Shown here: piece after piece, positions 9,507-18,072 of the stretch | How the letters are laid out: every line of letters begins with the position of its first letter | How positions within the stretch are numbered: position 1 is the first letter of the stretch | Assembly: GCA_016716605.1 (NCBI GenBank) | Contig: JADJWA010000001.1 | Coordinates: 1,550,001-1,614,000, forward strand | Reading direction: 5' to 3' | Source: Flavobacteriales bacterium | GTDB lineage: Bacteria; Bacteroidota; Bacteroidia; Flavobacteriales_F; PHOS-HE28 | DNA: 64,000 bases | The notes under the pieces: model-generated | What the model saw: the letters and a program-made list of their open reading frames with translations, nothing else | Database searches by the model: none | Told to the model about the DNA's origin: nothing | Position numbers and translations under genes: made by a program

Positions 9507-10722
9507 ACCTGCAGCAGAGCACAGCGATGTCGTCGAGGTAGGGCTCGCTGCCCCGGTGCGCCTCGAACGCCGATTGCACGGCGGAGACCAGTCCTTCCGG
9601 TCCTGCACCTGCGAAGGCGGAGAGCGCCCGCGCAAGTGGATCAGAATCGAAGGCGTGGCCATGCGCGTCCTCCTGCTCCACAAGGCCATCGGTGTAGCAG
9701 AGCAGCGTGCTTTCCGCCGGCAATGCAAGCTCGCCAATGCGCAGGAATGGCAGGACGGGCATCATGCCGAGGGCGATGCTGCCATCGTGCAAGGGGCGGG
9801 AGCCGGAGCCATCGTGAAGCAGCGGGTCGTTATGTCCAGCATTGGCGTAGGTCAAGGTGCCTGCGCGCAGATCGAAGAGGCCGGCGAAGAAGGTGATGAA
9901 GCGCTCGCCGCGAGCACTGGCGTAAACGCGCTCGTTGAGCTGGCGGATGAGGCGGTCGAGGTCATTCGCCTGGGCCAATGCAGCGCGCACCTGTGCTTGG
10001 AAGTTGCTCATGAGCAGGGCGGCCGCCACGCCTTTGCCGCTCACATCGGCCACGCAGGCCAGGTAGCGCTCCTGGCCCAGGTCGAGCAGGTCGTAGTAAT
10101 CGCCGCCGATGAGGCGGTGCGGCTGGTACCAGGCAGCGGCCTCGATGCGATCGGTGCGCGGCAGCTCCACAGGGATCAATTGCTGCTGCATCTGGGCTGC
10201 TAGGACGAGGTCGCGGCGGTCGAGCTCCTGCTGCAATTGGCGCCCCGCCATGCGTTGGTTCTCCAATGCCACGGCCACCAGGTTGGCGAGGGTCTGGATG
10301 AAGTTGAGGTGCTTCACCACCGGGCTCATGCGCTGCTCTTCCTCGTCGATGTCGCCGATGAGCAGGAAGGCGAGGGGCTTGTCGCGGTGGTACACGGGCA
10401 CCGCCACATCGAATGCGCCCAGCCGGCCTTCAATCTCCGCGTTGATGGTCTGGATGTCGGTGAAGGTGCCGAAGAGCTGCTCGGCGTCGATGGCCGCGTC
10501 GCGCGCGTCGTGCCCGTAGCTCAGGATGCGGTCCCAGTGATCGGTGCGCTCATACAGGCTGAGCCGCGTGATGCCCAATTCATCATGCGCGATGCGCTCG
10601 AAGAGGCGCAGCAACTCCTCGCGCCCCACGTTGTTGTTGATGGCCTTGCTCACATCGAGCAGCGTGCGCAACTGGAACTCCTTCAGCTCCAATCGCTCGA
10701 TGATGCGCTCCAATCGGGCCAT
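9499..10722 (-). CDS. GAF-SpoIIE (RsbU-type) protein serine/threonine phosphatase
   Basis: A 407-residue soluble signalling protein. An N-terminal helix (LERIIERLELKEFQLRTLLDVSKAI) leads to a GAF-like domain at about residues 20-165. The C-terminal PP2C-like SpoIIE domain, about residues 190-405, has the metal-binding segments GGDYYDLLDLG, CVADVSGKGVAAALLMSN, YANAGHNDPLL and LLCYTDGLVEQED. Such proteins usually dephosphorylate an anti-sigma-factor antagonist in a partner-switching pathway. No antagonist or anti-sigma kinase gene is adjacent, so the target is unknown. It begins one base after the lpxD stop and is likely cotranscribed with lpxD. Confidence 0.85.
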   Translation of the reverse strand: MARLERIIERLELKEFQLRTLLDVSKAINNNVGREELLRLFERIAHDELGITRLSLYERTDHWDRILSYGHDARDAAIDAEQLFGTFTDIQTINAEIEGRLGAFDVAVPVYHRDKPLAFLLIGDIDEEEQRMSPVVKHLNFIQTLANLVAVALENQRMAGRQLQQELDRRDLVLAAQMQQQLIPVELPRTDRIEAAAWYQPHRLIGGDYYDLLDLGQERYLACVADVSGKGVAAALLMSNFQAQVRAALAQANDLDRLIRQLNERVYASARGERFITFFAGLFDLRAGTLTYANAGHNDPLLHDGSGSRPLHDGSIALGMMPVLPFLRIGELALPAESTLLCYTDGLVEQEDAHGHAFDSDPLARALSAFAGAGPEGLVSAVQSAFEAHRGSEPYLDDIAVLCCRFR

Positions 10723-10723
10723 T

Positions 10724-11647
10724 TCAGATGCCTAGCTTCTTGGCGATCTCCGGCAGTTTGGCCCGCAGGCTGATCTCGCGCATCATTTGCTTCGCCTCGC
10801 GTGCAGGTGATCCCAGATAGGTCTTGCCCGCTTCGGCATCGGTGAGGATGCCGCTCTGGCCGAGGATCACCGCGCCCTTGCCCACGCGCAATTTGCTCGG
10901 TATGCCCACCTGGCCCCAGAGCGTGACGCCATCCTCGATCACGCAGGCCCCGGCGATGGCCACGTGCGCGGCGAAGAGGCAGTGCTCGCCGATGCGCGTG
11001 TCGTGGCCCACCTGCACGTGGTTGTCCATCTTGGTGCCGCGGCCGATCCGCGTATCGGCGCTCACACCGCGATCGATCGTGCTGAGCGCGCCGATCTCCA
11101 CATCGTCCTCGATCACCACGCTGCCGCAGGGCTCCATCTTGTCGTAGCCCGATGGCCGCTTCTTATAGTAGAAGGGGTCGGCGCCGATCACGGCATTGGC
11201 GTGGATCGTCACGCGGTCGCCGATGGTGGTGCGCTCGTAGATCACCACGTTCGGGTGGATGATGCAATCACGGCCGATGGTCACGTGCGGTCCGATCACC
11301 GCTGAAGAATGGACCTGCGACCCTTCGCCGATCACGATGCCTTCAGCACCCCAGCCGGCACGTGGCATGAAGAGCTTCACCAGTGCATTGTAATCGCGGC
11401 AGGGATCGCGGCTGATGATGATGGCCTTGCCCGTGGGCGGCTCCACGGCCTTGTCGATCAGGATGGTGGTGGCCGCGCTGTTCAGGGCTTTGTCGTACCA
11501 CTTCGGATGGTCCACGTACACCAGATCGCCCTCGCCCACGCGGTTGATCTCATTCAGGCCGGTGACCAGCCGCTGCGTGTGGCCGCGTGCCTCAGCGCCG
11601 ATCAGGGCGGCGATCTCAGCGGCGGTCTGGGGCTTGTCGAGCGTCAC
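10724..11647 (-). CDS. lpxD: UDP-3-O-acylglucosamine N-acyltransferase (LpxD family)
   Basis: A 307-residue left-handed beta-helix acyltransferase of lipid A synthesis. It N-acylates UDP-3-O-acyl-glucosamine in the cytoplasm. Residues 1-95 form the LpxD-type uridine-binding domain (TLDKPQTAAEIAALIGAEA, GDLVYVDHPKWYDKAL). Hexapeptide repeats cover residues 105-270. The region around MDNHVQVGHDTRIGEHC and FAAHVAIAGACVIED carries the candidate catalytic His residues. It is a little shorter than the usual 340 residues, as in the second LpxD-like paralogue that many Bacteroidota encode beside efp. The start is a GTG at 11647, with a TACCTTTG promoter box 17 bases upstream. Efp lies just upstream on the same strand. 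Confidence 0.8.
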   Translation of the reverse strand: MTLDKPQTAAEIAALIGAEARGHTQRLVTGLNEINRVGEGDLVYVDHPKWYDKALNSAATTILIDKAVEPPTGKAIIISRDPCRDYNALVKLFMPRAGWGAEGIVIGEGSQVHSSAVIGPHVTIGRDCIIHPNVVIYERTTIGDRVTIHANAVIGADPFYYKKRPSGYDKMEPCGSVVIEDDVEIGALSTIDRGVSADTRIGRGTKMDNHVQVGHDTRIGEHCLFAAHVAIAGACVIEDGVTLWGQVGIPSKLRVGKGAVILGQSGILTDAEAGKTYLGSPAREAKQMMREISLRAKLPEIAKKLGI

Positions 11648-11664
11648 GCGGAAGAGTTGGTGGC

Positions 11665-11672
11665 CAAAGGTA
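11665..11672 (-). promoter_or_regulatory. -7 box upstream of lpxD
   Basis: TACCTTTG on the minus strand is an exact TAnnTTTG match and lies 17 bases before the GTG start of lpxD, in the short efp-lpxD gap. Confidence 0.5.
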
Positions 11673-11690
11673 GCCGGGCAAGAATGGCGA

Positions 11691-11708
11691 AGCCCTCAAT
11701 CGAGGGCT
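11691..11708 (-). terminator. Hairpin between efp and lpxD
   Basis: AGCCCTC-AATC-GAGGGCT is a perfect 7-bp stem with a 4-base loop, 25 bases past the efp stop. It has no good T-run on the minus strand, so it may be a weak terminator or an RNA 3-prime end. Confidence 0.4.
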
Positions 11709-11732
11709 CCGTTGGGTTCCGTGCCGGTGGGC

Positions 11733-12296
11733 CTATTTCTTCACCCGATCCAGGTACTCGCCGGTCTCGGTATCCACACGGATCATGGTGCCGGCATCAA
11801 CGAAGATGGGCACGGTGATGGCGGCGCCGGTCTCGAGCTTGGCCTGTTTCATCACCTTGTTGCTGGTATCGCCCTTCACGGCGTGCTCGGCCTCGGTGAC
11901 CAGCAGCTCCACCACCTTTGGCGGACGAGCGAAGATCGGCGTTTCGCTCTCGAAGCCGATCTGCACCACCATCTCCTCCTTCAGGTAGCTCATGGCATCG
12001 CCGAAGAGCGACACCGGGATGTACTTCTGGTCGAAGGTCTCCCGGTCCATGCACACCAGGTTGTCGCCTTCGCGATAGAGGTATTGAAGCTCATGAACCT
12101 CCACGCGCAGCACCTCCATGGTCTCTCCGCTGCGCCAGCGATGCTCGTTGAGCTTGCCGTTGCGAAGGTTGCGCATCTTGCCCTGGTAGAAGGCGCGCAG
12201 GTTGCCCGGGGTGCGGTGCTGCCATTCCATGATCTGGCAGATGTCGTTGTTGAAGCGGATGTACGATCCGATGTTCACGTCGGAGGTGGAGGCCAT
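11733..12296 (-). CDS. efp: Translation elongation factor P
   Basis: A 187-residue EF-P, which relieves ribosome stalling at polyproline stretches. All three beta-barrel domains are present. The KOW-like N-domain is STSDVNIGSYIRFNNDIC. The modification loop carries RTPGNLRAFYQGKMRN, in which the tip residue of the canonical loop appears to be Asn-Leu-Arg rather than the Lys of E. coli. The OB domain is followed by the conserved C-domain PIFVDAGTMIRVDTETGEYLDRV. A TACATTCG box on the minus strand at 12319-12326 lies 22 bases before the ATG. A palindrome at 12339-12356 sits behind that box and is shared with the divergent Nudix gene. Confidence 0.95.
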   Translation of the reverse strand: MASTSDVNIGSYIRFNNDICQIMEWQHRTPGNLRAFYQGKMRNLRNGKLNEHRWRSGETMEVLRVEVHELQYLYREGDNLVCMDRETFDQKYIPVSLFGDAMSYLKEEMVVQIGFESETPIFARPPKVVELLVTEAEHAVKGDTSNKVMKQAKLETGAAITVPIFVDAGTMIRVDTETGEYLDRVKK

Positions 12297-12318
12297 GATC
12301 GGGCTTTTGAATGGGCCG

Positions 12319-12326
12319 CGAATGTA
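12319..12326 (-). promoter_or_regulatory. -7 box of efp
   Basis: TACATTCG on the minus strand, 22 bases upstream of the efp ATG; it fits the TAnnTTYG pattern of this window. Confidence 0.5.
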
Positions 12327-12338
12327 GCCGAAGGGCCG

Positions 12339-12356
12339 TTACCGGCGTGCCGGTAA
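12339..12356. promoter_or_regulatory. Perfect 8+8 palindrome in the efp/Nudix divergent promoter region
   Basis: TTACCGGC-GT-GCCGGTAA. The right arm overlaps the first bases of the Nudix -7 box (12354-12361), and the left arm lies 12 bases behind the efp box. This is the position of a repressor operator. No regulator gene is adjacent. Confidence 0.45.
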
Positions 12357-12361
12357 ACTTG
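12354..12361 (+). promoter_or_regulatory. -7 box of the Nudix gene, four bases from the ATG
   Basis: TAAACTTG resembles TAnnTTTG with one change and is followed by CCGC and then ATG at 12366. Transcription would start at or next to the start codon. Confidence 0.4.
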
Positions 12362-12365
12362 CCGC

Positions 12366-12932
12366 ATGGAGGAACGAGGCCCTTGGAAGACCCTTAAGGC
12401 GGAGGAGCGCTACGCCACGCCGTGGATCAGCGTCAGCCACCACGAGATCATCGATCCTGGTGGTCGCGAGGGCATCTACGGCGTGGTGCATTTCCGCAAC
12501 CTGGCAGTGGGCATCATCCCGCTCGATGCCGATGGCAATACTTGGATCGTGGGTCAGTACCGATACCCGATCAACGCTTACAGCTGGGAGATCATTGAGG
12601 GTGGCTCGCCGCGCGACCAGCCGCCGATCGAGGGCGCGGTTCGCGAATTGCGCGAAGAGGCAGGCATCATGGCCGAGCATTGGACCGAGGTGCTGCGCAT
12701 GGACCTGAGCAACAGCGCCAGCGACGAGGAGGCGATCATCTATGTGGCGCAGGGGCTCACCTTTTTTGAGCCTGAGCCTGACCACAACGAGCAGCTCGAG
12801 ATCCGCAAGCTGCCCTTCCGTGAGCTCGTGGCCATGGTCGTGCGCGGCGAATTGCGCGACAGCCTCACCGTGGCAGGCGTGCTGAAAGTGGATTGCCTGC
12901 TGCGCGATGGCAGCCTCACGCTTCAGAAGTAG
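12366..12932 (+). CDS. Nudix hydrolase (ADP-ribose pyrophosphatase-like)
   Basis: A 188-residue Nudix hydrolase that probably cleaves a nucleoside-diphosphate sugar such as ADP-ribose. The Nudix box is complete at about residues 79-101: GGSPRDQPPIEGAVREL followed by REEAGI. N-terminal strands include RYATPWISVSHHEII and the substrate-side WIVGQYRYPINAYSWEIIEGG, which is typical of the ADP-ribose pyrophosphatase branch. It starts with an ATG only four bases behind its promoter box. It is transcribed away from efp, and the two promoters share a palindrome. Its stop overlaps the end of the convergent DUF2279 gene by ten bases. The exact substrate is not visible. Confidence 0.85.
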   Translation: MEERGPWKTLKAEERYATPWISVSHHEIIDPGGREGIYGVVHFRNLAVGIIPLDADGNTWIVGQYRYPINAYSWEIIEGGSPRDQPPIEGAVRELREEAGIMAEHWTEVLRMDLSNSASDEEAIIYVAQGLTFFEPEPDHNEQLEIRKLPFRELVAMVVRGELRDSLTVAGVLKVDCLLRDGSLTLQK

Positions 12933-13876
12933 AGCCAGTGCCCCTTCCACACGCCATTGCTGCGGTACTCCAGTGCAGGCATGGGTACCTTGATGCTGTT
13001 GGCCATGAAGAGCAGGGTGCGCAACAGCTTGCTCCGCGTGCGGATGCGGGTGAGATCGATGTCGGGCGCCAGGTAGAATTGCCGGAACACCGGATCACCG
13101 CCGATCTGCAGTTCCGGATGCGCGCTCACCATCCCTTCGGCGCCATAACCGACAGCCAGAGCCATCCACGGCGGAAGGATACTCTCCCCGCTCAGTTCCT
13201 TCAGGTTGAAGCTCAACCAGAGCGTGACGCCATTGTAGTCCTTCAGCAGGCGGTCGGCAACGCCTTCGCCTAGAAGGTCGGGGCGTTGCGAGGCATAAGG
13301 CGTAAGTCGCAGGGAGATCTTCGGCATGATCCGCTGTTCGTGCCAGATCGCATCCTGTGCGATGAAAAGACCAGCGCCAACAGCGTTTGCCGCCATGTCG
13401 CTCCACGAGAAGCCCCAACCCGATGAGGTGCCGTCGAGTATTTCGATGCCGGTCATGAACGCCAGTCCAACGGAACCGCCGACCCAACGCGCGCTCCGAT
13501 CGCCGGTGCCGCAATGCTTCATGGCCGCATGGCCCCAAGCGCCGAGCATGTAGCCGCTCAGCAGATGGCCGGTCTTATCCATCTGCAGCCATTCGTCACT
13601 GTCATCGAAACTGTGAAAGGGCTCCCGCTCATATTGCGCATACCAGGCTTGATCCAAAGCGATCAATGCAGCCGTGGCGCCCGCGACCGCTCCACCCGAT
13701 GAGAAAGCCAGGCAACGGCAGCGCCGCCGGTCAACGCTCTGCATTGAAGACGCATCGGCCTGCGCCGCGCATGGAGACGCGCTCGCACAGGCGCCGATGA
13801 GCACCGCCAAGAGGCCTGTGAAGGAGTTCGGGATCTGAGGCAAAGTCGCTGGCCCAAAGGTACTTTCATGCTGCAT
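12923..13876 (-). CDS. DUF2279 family exported protein
   Basis: A 317-residue open frame for a DUF2279 (YfiM-like) protein of unknown function. Conserved features are a signal-like hydrophobic segment (LLAVLIGACASASPCAAQA, about residues 21-39), a further hydrophobic segment, HSFDDSDEWLQMDKTGHLLSGY with the typical DK-x-GH, and SSGWGFSWSDMAANAVGAG. The start is uncertain. The ATG at 13876 lies upstream of a perfect TACCTTTG promoter box (13855-13862, minus strand), so transcripts from that box would miss it. A TTG at 13843 would give a protein beginning MPQIPNSFTG with the signal segment ten residues in. DUF2279 proteins are often predicted lipoproteins; a Cys follows the hydrophobic run here, but the lipobox is weak. 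Confidence 0.7.
   Translation of the reverse strand: MQHESTFGPATLPQIPNSFTGLLAVLIGACASASPCAAQADASSMQSVDRRRCRCLAFSSGGAVAGATAALIALDQAWYAQYEREPFHSFDDSDEWLQMDKTGHLLSGYMLGAWGHAAMKHCGTGDRSARWVGGSVGLAFMTGIEILDGTSSGWGFSWSDMAANAVGAGLFIAQDAIWHEQRIMPKISLRLTPYASQRPDLLGEGVADRLLKDYNGVTLWLSFNLKELSGESILPPWMALAVGYGAEGMVSAHPELQIGGDPVFRQFYLAPDIDLTRIRTRSKLLRTLLFMANSIKVPMPALEYRSNGVWKGHWLYF
13855..13862 (-). promoter_or_regulatory. -7 box of the DUF2279 gene
   Basis: TACCTTTG on the minus strand matches the consensus exactly. It lies inside the open frame if the ATG at 13876 is used, and argues for the TTG start at 13843. Confidence 0.45.
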
Positions 13877-13917
13877 GCCTTGTCTTTCGGGGCCGGTTAG
13901 AGGTATTTTGCGGCCCC

Positions 13918-16900
13918 TTGCTCACAAGCCGCTCCATCCTTTCCATCGCGGCGATCCTTTGCGGATCGCCTTTTCTTCTTCTGGCGCAGGATGCGGAATT
14001 GGACCGGATTTCCGCATCGTGGATCGAGGCGCACCAGCTCCGGATCCACCCTTCGGGCAACGGTGCCGATTTCCTGGCCGTGAATCAGCAACTCGGCCAG
14101 CAAGCCAGGATCGATGCAGGCGGTTTCTTGGTGGAGACCTTGGGCACGGAATGCCGAGCCGATGGATTGCGCGTGCTCGGACACGGTCGCGAGGGCACGA
14201 AGCTCCATGCGTGGAGCGCGCAACGGCGCGAGGTCGATGATGCGATGCTGGAGTACTTCGGCGATGGGCTCAGCGTGCAGTACGTGCATGACCAGGCCGG
14301 GCTTCGGCAGAATTTCGTGATCCACGAGCGCCCGGAGGGATGCGGGCGGGTACAGGTCGGATTGGCCGTGGCAGGCGATTCGGAATCCCGTCTTTCGACG
14401 GATGACGAACTGCGGTTCATCGGAGAGGATGGCAGCGTGCGCCTCATCTACAGTGGGCTCAGGGTCTGGGACGCCTGCGGGAAGGCGCTCCATGCCCGCA
14501 TCACTGCGGAAACGGACCGGGTGTGGATCGCGGTCGATGATCGGGACGCGCGCTATCCGGTCACCATCGATCCGGTGGCTGCCGTTCCTACCCTGCTGCT
14601 GGTGAACCCGCTCGCAAACGGCCAGTTCAGCCTCTCGCTGCGCACGGCTGGCGACCTGAATGGCGATGGGTACAGCGATGTGGTCGTTTCCGCACCAAGC
14701 GGGTCGATGGGCGAGACGAATGAAGGCGTGGTATTCGTCTACTACGGCAGCCCCTCCGGTATCAGCTCGGCGCCTAACGTCACCCTGCAATCCAATCAGG
14801 TTTCCTCGCAGTTCGGTTATTCGGTGGGCACCGCGGGCGATGTGAACGGCGATGGCTATGGCGATCTGCTCGTGGGCGCCAGCAGCTGGGAGAGTGCTGC
14901 GGCCGAGAACCAGGAAGGTGCCGTGTTCGTGTTCCACGGTTCGGCTGCCGGCATCGGAACCGTGGCGAATTACATCTTGCAGCCGAATGCCACCAATCAG
15001 TTCATGGGCTTCAGCGTCTCATGCGCCGGAGACCTGAACAACGACGGGTACAGCGATGTGGTGATCGGGTCGCCCTACGCGTATTACCCCACTTCGCTTG
15101 AGGGCTGTGCGTGGGTCTTCCTCGGCGGCGCCACCGGCTTGAACCCCGTGTTCCACAAGCGCCTCGAGCGCAATCAGGGCGCCGCGCAATTCGGGAACGC
15201 CGTGGCAGGCCTCGGCGATGTGAATGGCGATGGCTACAGCGACATCGGAGTGGCGGGCTTCCGCTTCGACCTCAATGGCACCGACGATGGCATCGTTTGC
15301 GTGTACCACGGGAGCGCCGTGGGCATCGCCGGTGGCGCCAACCCGGCGCCGAATTCGATCATCAATGCCTTCGCGCATGTGAGCAACATGGGCTGGAGCC
15401 TCGCCAGCGCCGGTGATGTGAATGGCGATGGCTACAGCGACATGATCGTGGGCGATTGGCGCGGTGGGGCCAGCGGGGCTCCGGTACAGGCTGGCAACAT
15501 GCTGGTGTACCACGGGTCGGCTGCGGGAATCCAGGCGGCACCCGCCACCGTGCTCTCCTACACCCAAGCCAATGCTTGGTTCGGCCGCAGCGTCTCGTGC
15601 GCCGGCGATGTGAACGGCGATGGATATGCCGATGTGCTGGTGGGCGCCACCACCTTCACAGGCGGGCAAGCGTCAGAGGGCGCGGGCTTCCTCTTCCTTG
15701 GCTCGCCTGCTGGGATCCCGACGTCCTTCACCACGCGGTACGAATACAACATCACGGGCGCCAACATGGGCGAGAGCGTGAGCGGGGCCGGTGATGTGAA
15801 CGGCGATGGCTACAGTGACTTCCTCATCGGCATGAAGCTCTACGGTGTTTCCGGCGGGGCACTCATGTATCACGGCGGCGCCAGCAATGTGTCGACAGTT
15901 GCAAGCGTCTCAGCAGCCTCGGGCCAAGCCGGTGCGCGCATGGGCGAATCGGTCGCTGATGCCGGCGATGTGAACGGCGATGGCTTCAGCGACGTGATCA
16001 TCGGGGCGCCCGAAGCGAGCAACGGGCAGGCCGGCGAGGGTTTGGCGCATGTTCACTATGGCAGTGCCGCTGGCATTGGGGCAACGCCGGACTTGATCCT
16101 CGAAGGGAATGTGGCCGGAGCGCGTTTTGGCGCATCGGTGGCCACCGCCGGCGACGTGAACGGCGATGGTTACGCCGATGTGATCGTGGGTGCGCCGCTC
16201 AGCGGCAACGGCAGGGCCTACGTTTACCACGGTTCGGGCGGCGGGTTGAGCACGACGCCTGCCTTGGTGCTCACCGGATCAGCCGGTTCGGAGCTGGGCT
16301 TCGGGGCGTGTACGGCCGGCGATGTGAATTCCGACGGTTTCGCCGATGTGGTGGTGGGCGCCCCCGGTCTGGCAACCGCCTTCATTCATCTCGGCACGGC
16401 CAGCGGTACCGATCCGGCGCCAGTCGCCACCCTGCTCGGCCCGGCCGGCTCCCGCTTCGGAGCGGCGGTGAGCACGGCAGGCGATGTGAACGGTTCCGGG
16501 TACAGCGATGTGATCGTGGGCGCGCCCTTGATGAGCAACGGACAGGCGAACGAGGGCGGCGCCTTCGTTTATCACGGCCACCAATTCGGGCTGAACACGA
16601 CACCGGCCATCCAGCTCGAGCCGAACCTCGCGAACGCGCTCTTCGGCACCACCGTGGCCGGCTGCGGCGACATGACGGGCGATGGCTTCTATGAGGTGGT
16701 GGTGGGCGCACCCGCATGGGCCAACGGACAAGCAGGTGAAGGCGGAGCATTCATCTATCGCGGCACTGCAACTGGCACCACCACGGCAGGCATGATCACC
16801 GTGCAGCCCAATCAGGTGAATGCCGGCCTTGGCACGTCGGTCGATGAAGGTGGTGACATGAACGGCGACGGATATGCCGATGTGGTGATCGGCGCACCGT

Positions 16901-18072
16901 TCTACTCGAATGGGCACGCCGCGGAGGGGCGCGCGTACGTGATCGAGGGATCACCAGCGGGCATCGGCGCGATCACCAGCGTCGAAAGCAACGTGCCGGG
17001 CTGGAACCTCGGGATCAGCGTGGCCGGTGGTGGTGATACCGATGGCGATGGCTATTCCGACCTGATCGCAGGCGCGCCGAGCGCCGCGCCGGCATTCTCG
17101 AATGAAGGCGCGTTCTATCTGCATCGCGGCAACCAAGCTTTGAGCCTTTCGCGCCTGACGCGCCAATTGGCCACTGACCTGGTGAGCCCGCTCTCCACCA
17201 ACAGCTTCGACCCATTGCTGCCTGATTGGTTCGGCATCGGCCACCGCGTGAAGAGCCCGATCCAGCGCACCCCCGCGCGCTTGCGCTGGGAGGTGGTCTT
17301 CGAGGGCCAGCCATTCAGCGGTGCACCCATCACCAATAGCATGGGCTTCACGAGCGTGAGTGCGGCTTGGACGAACCTTCCTTTGACAGGGGGCGAGATC
17401 AAGGAACTCGTTTACAAGACGCCGGGGCACATGCGCTACAAATGGCGCGTGCGGGCGGAGTACCCGCAGAACAAGCTCATCGATGGGCAGCGCTTCGGCC
17501 GCTGGCATTACGGGTATGCATCCGGCTTCGGGGACATCGGCATCCTTCCGGTTGAGTTGCTCTCGTTCACCGGGCGGGCCGAAGCCGGCGGCGATCTGCT
17601 CGAATGGGTCACGGCATCGGAGCAAGGGGTGAGCGCATTCGAGATCGAGCGGTCGTTGGAAGCGGACCGCGGCTTCGATGCGATCGGTTATGTGGATGCC
17701 GTCGGCACGAGCAGCGCGCCGGTTTCGTACCGGCATCTGCACGCGGCGGGAAGCAATGGCTTGCGCTACTATCGCTTGCGGATCGTTGACCGTGATGGTT
17801 CCGGGCAGTTCTCGCCGGTCGTGGCCATTCGCGGTGGGCATGGCATGTCGGCGGCGTGGCCGAATCCCGCCATTGATCACGTGGATTGGCTGGTGCCCGC
17901 AGGCCGATGGCGCGTGATGGATCCCGTTGGCCGCCTGGTGGCCGAGGGCCGCGCGGATGAGACCGGAAGGATCCGGATCGATATGGCCTCTTGGCCGGCC
18001 GGTTGTTACGCGCTGCAGGCCATCGATGCCGATGGCCAGGTGCACTCCTCCACCTCCGTGATCAAGCGCTGA
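13918..18072 (+). CDS. Giant FG-GAP repeat (integrin-like propeller) T9SS protein
   Basis: A 1384-residue surface protein. A signal peptide (ILSIAAILCGSPFLLLAQ) is followed by a 200-residue N-terminal domain. Fourteen FG-GAP repeats then run from about residue 240 to 1050, each with a calcium-binding loop of the type GDVNGDGYSDVVVGAP. Fourteen is exactly twice the seven blades of an integrin-type propeller, so two propellers are likely (inference). A fibronectin-like LPVELLSFTGRA segment and a T9SS sorting domain (SAAWPNPAIDHVDWLVP, PVGRLVAEG, ending TSVIKR) close the protein. Repeats 11, 12 and 14 depart from the loop consensus. The only start that keeps the signal peptide is a TTG at 13918, seven bases behind a TATTTTG box, so translation may be leaderless or nearly so. 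An adhesin or carbohydrate-binding role is possible but not shown. Confidence 0.85.
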   Translation: MLTSRSILSIAAILCGSPFLLLAQDAELDRISASWIEAHQLRIHPSGNGADFLAVNQQLGQQARIDAGGFLVETLGTECRADGLRVLGHGREGTKLHAWSAQRREVDDAMLEYFGDGLSVQYVHDQAGLRQNFVIHERPEGCGRVQVGLAVAGDSESRLSTDDELRFIGEDGSVRLIYSGLRVWDACGKALHARITAETDRVWIAVDDRDARYPVTIDPVAAVPTLLLVNPLANGQFSLSLRTAGDLNGDGYSDVVVSAPSGSMGETNEGVVFVYYGSPSGISSAPNVTLQSNQVSSQFGYSVGTAGDVNGDGYGDLLVGASSWESAAAENQEGAVFVFHGSAAGIGTVANYILQPNATNQFMGFSVSCAGDLNNDGYSDVVIGSPYAYYPTSLEGCAWVFLGGATGLNPVFHKRLERNQGAAQFGNAVAGLGDVNGDGYSDIGVAGFRFDLNGTDDGIVCVYHGSAVGIAGGANPAPNSIINAFAHVSNMGWSLASAGDVNGDGYSDMIVGDWRGGASGAPVQAGNMLVYHGSAAGIQAAPATVLSYTQANAWFGRSVSCAGDVNGDGYADVLVGATTFTGGQASEGAGFLFLGSPAGIPTSFTTRYEYNITGANMGESVSGAGDVNGDGYSDFLIGMKLYGVSGGALMYHGGASNVSTVASVSAASGQAGARMGESVADAGDVNGDGFSDVIIGAPEASNGQAGEGLAHVHYGSAAGIGATPDLILEGNVAGARFGASVATAGDVNGDGYADVIVGAPLSGNGRAYVYHGSGGGLSTTPALVLTGSAGSELGFGACTAGDVNSDGFADVVVGAPGLATAFIHLGTASGTDPAPVATLLGPAGSRFGAAVSTAGDVNGSGYSDVIVGAPLMSNGQANEGGAFVYHGHQFGLNTTPAIQLEPNLANALFGTTVAGCGDMTGDGFYEVVVGAPAWANGQAGEGGAFIYRGTATGTTTAGMITVQPNQVNAGLGTSVDEGGDMNGDGYADVVIGAPFYSNGHAAEGRAYVIEGSPAGIGAITSVESNVPGWNLGISVAGGGDTDGDGYSDLIAGAPSAAPAFSNEGAFYLHRGNQALSLSRLTRQLATDLVSPLSTNSFDPLLPDWFGIGHRVKSPIQRTPARLRWEVVFEGQPFSGAPITNSMGFTSVSAAWTNLPLTGGEIKELVYKTPGHMRYKWRVRAEYPQNKLIDGQRFGRWHYGYASGFGDIGILPVELLSFTGRAEAGGDLLEWVTASEQGVSAFEIERSLEADRGFDAIGYVDAVGTSSAPVSYRHLHAAGSNGLRYYRLRIVDRDGSGQFSPVVAIRGGHGMSAAWPNPAIDHVDWLVPAGRWRVMDPVGRLVAEGRADETGRIRIDMASWPAGCYALQAIDADGQVHSSTSVIKR

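Noticed and set aside
14650..17100. Many near-identical 20-base DNA repeats, first read as a possible CRISPR or satellite array
   Set aside because: They are spaced at FG-GAP blade length, keep one reading frame and encode the calcium loops of one long protein.
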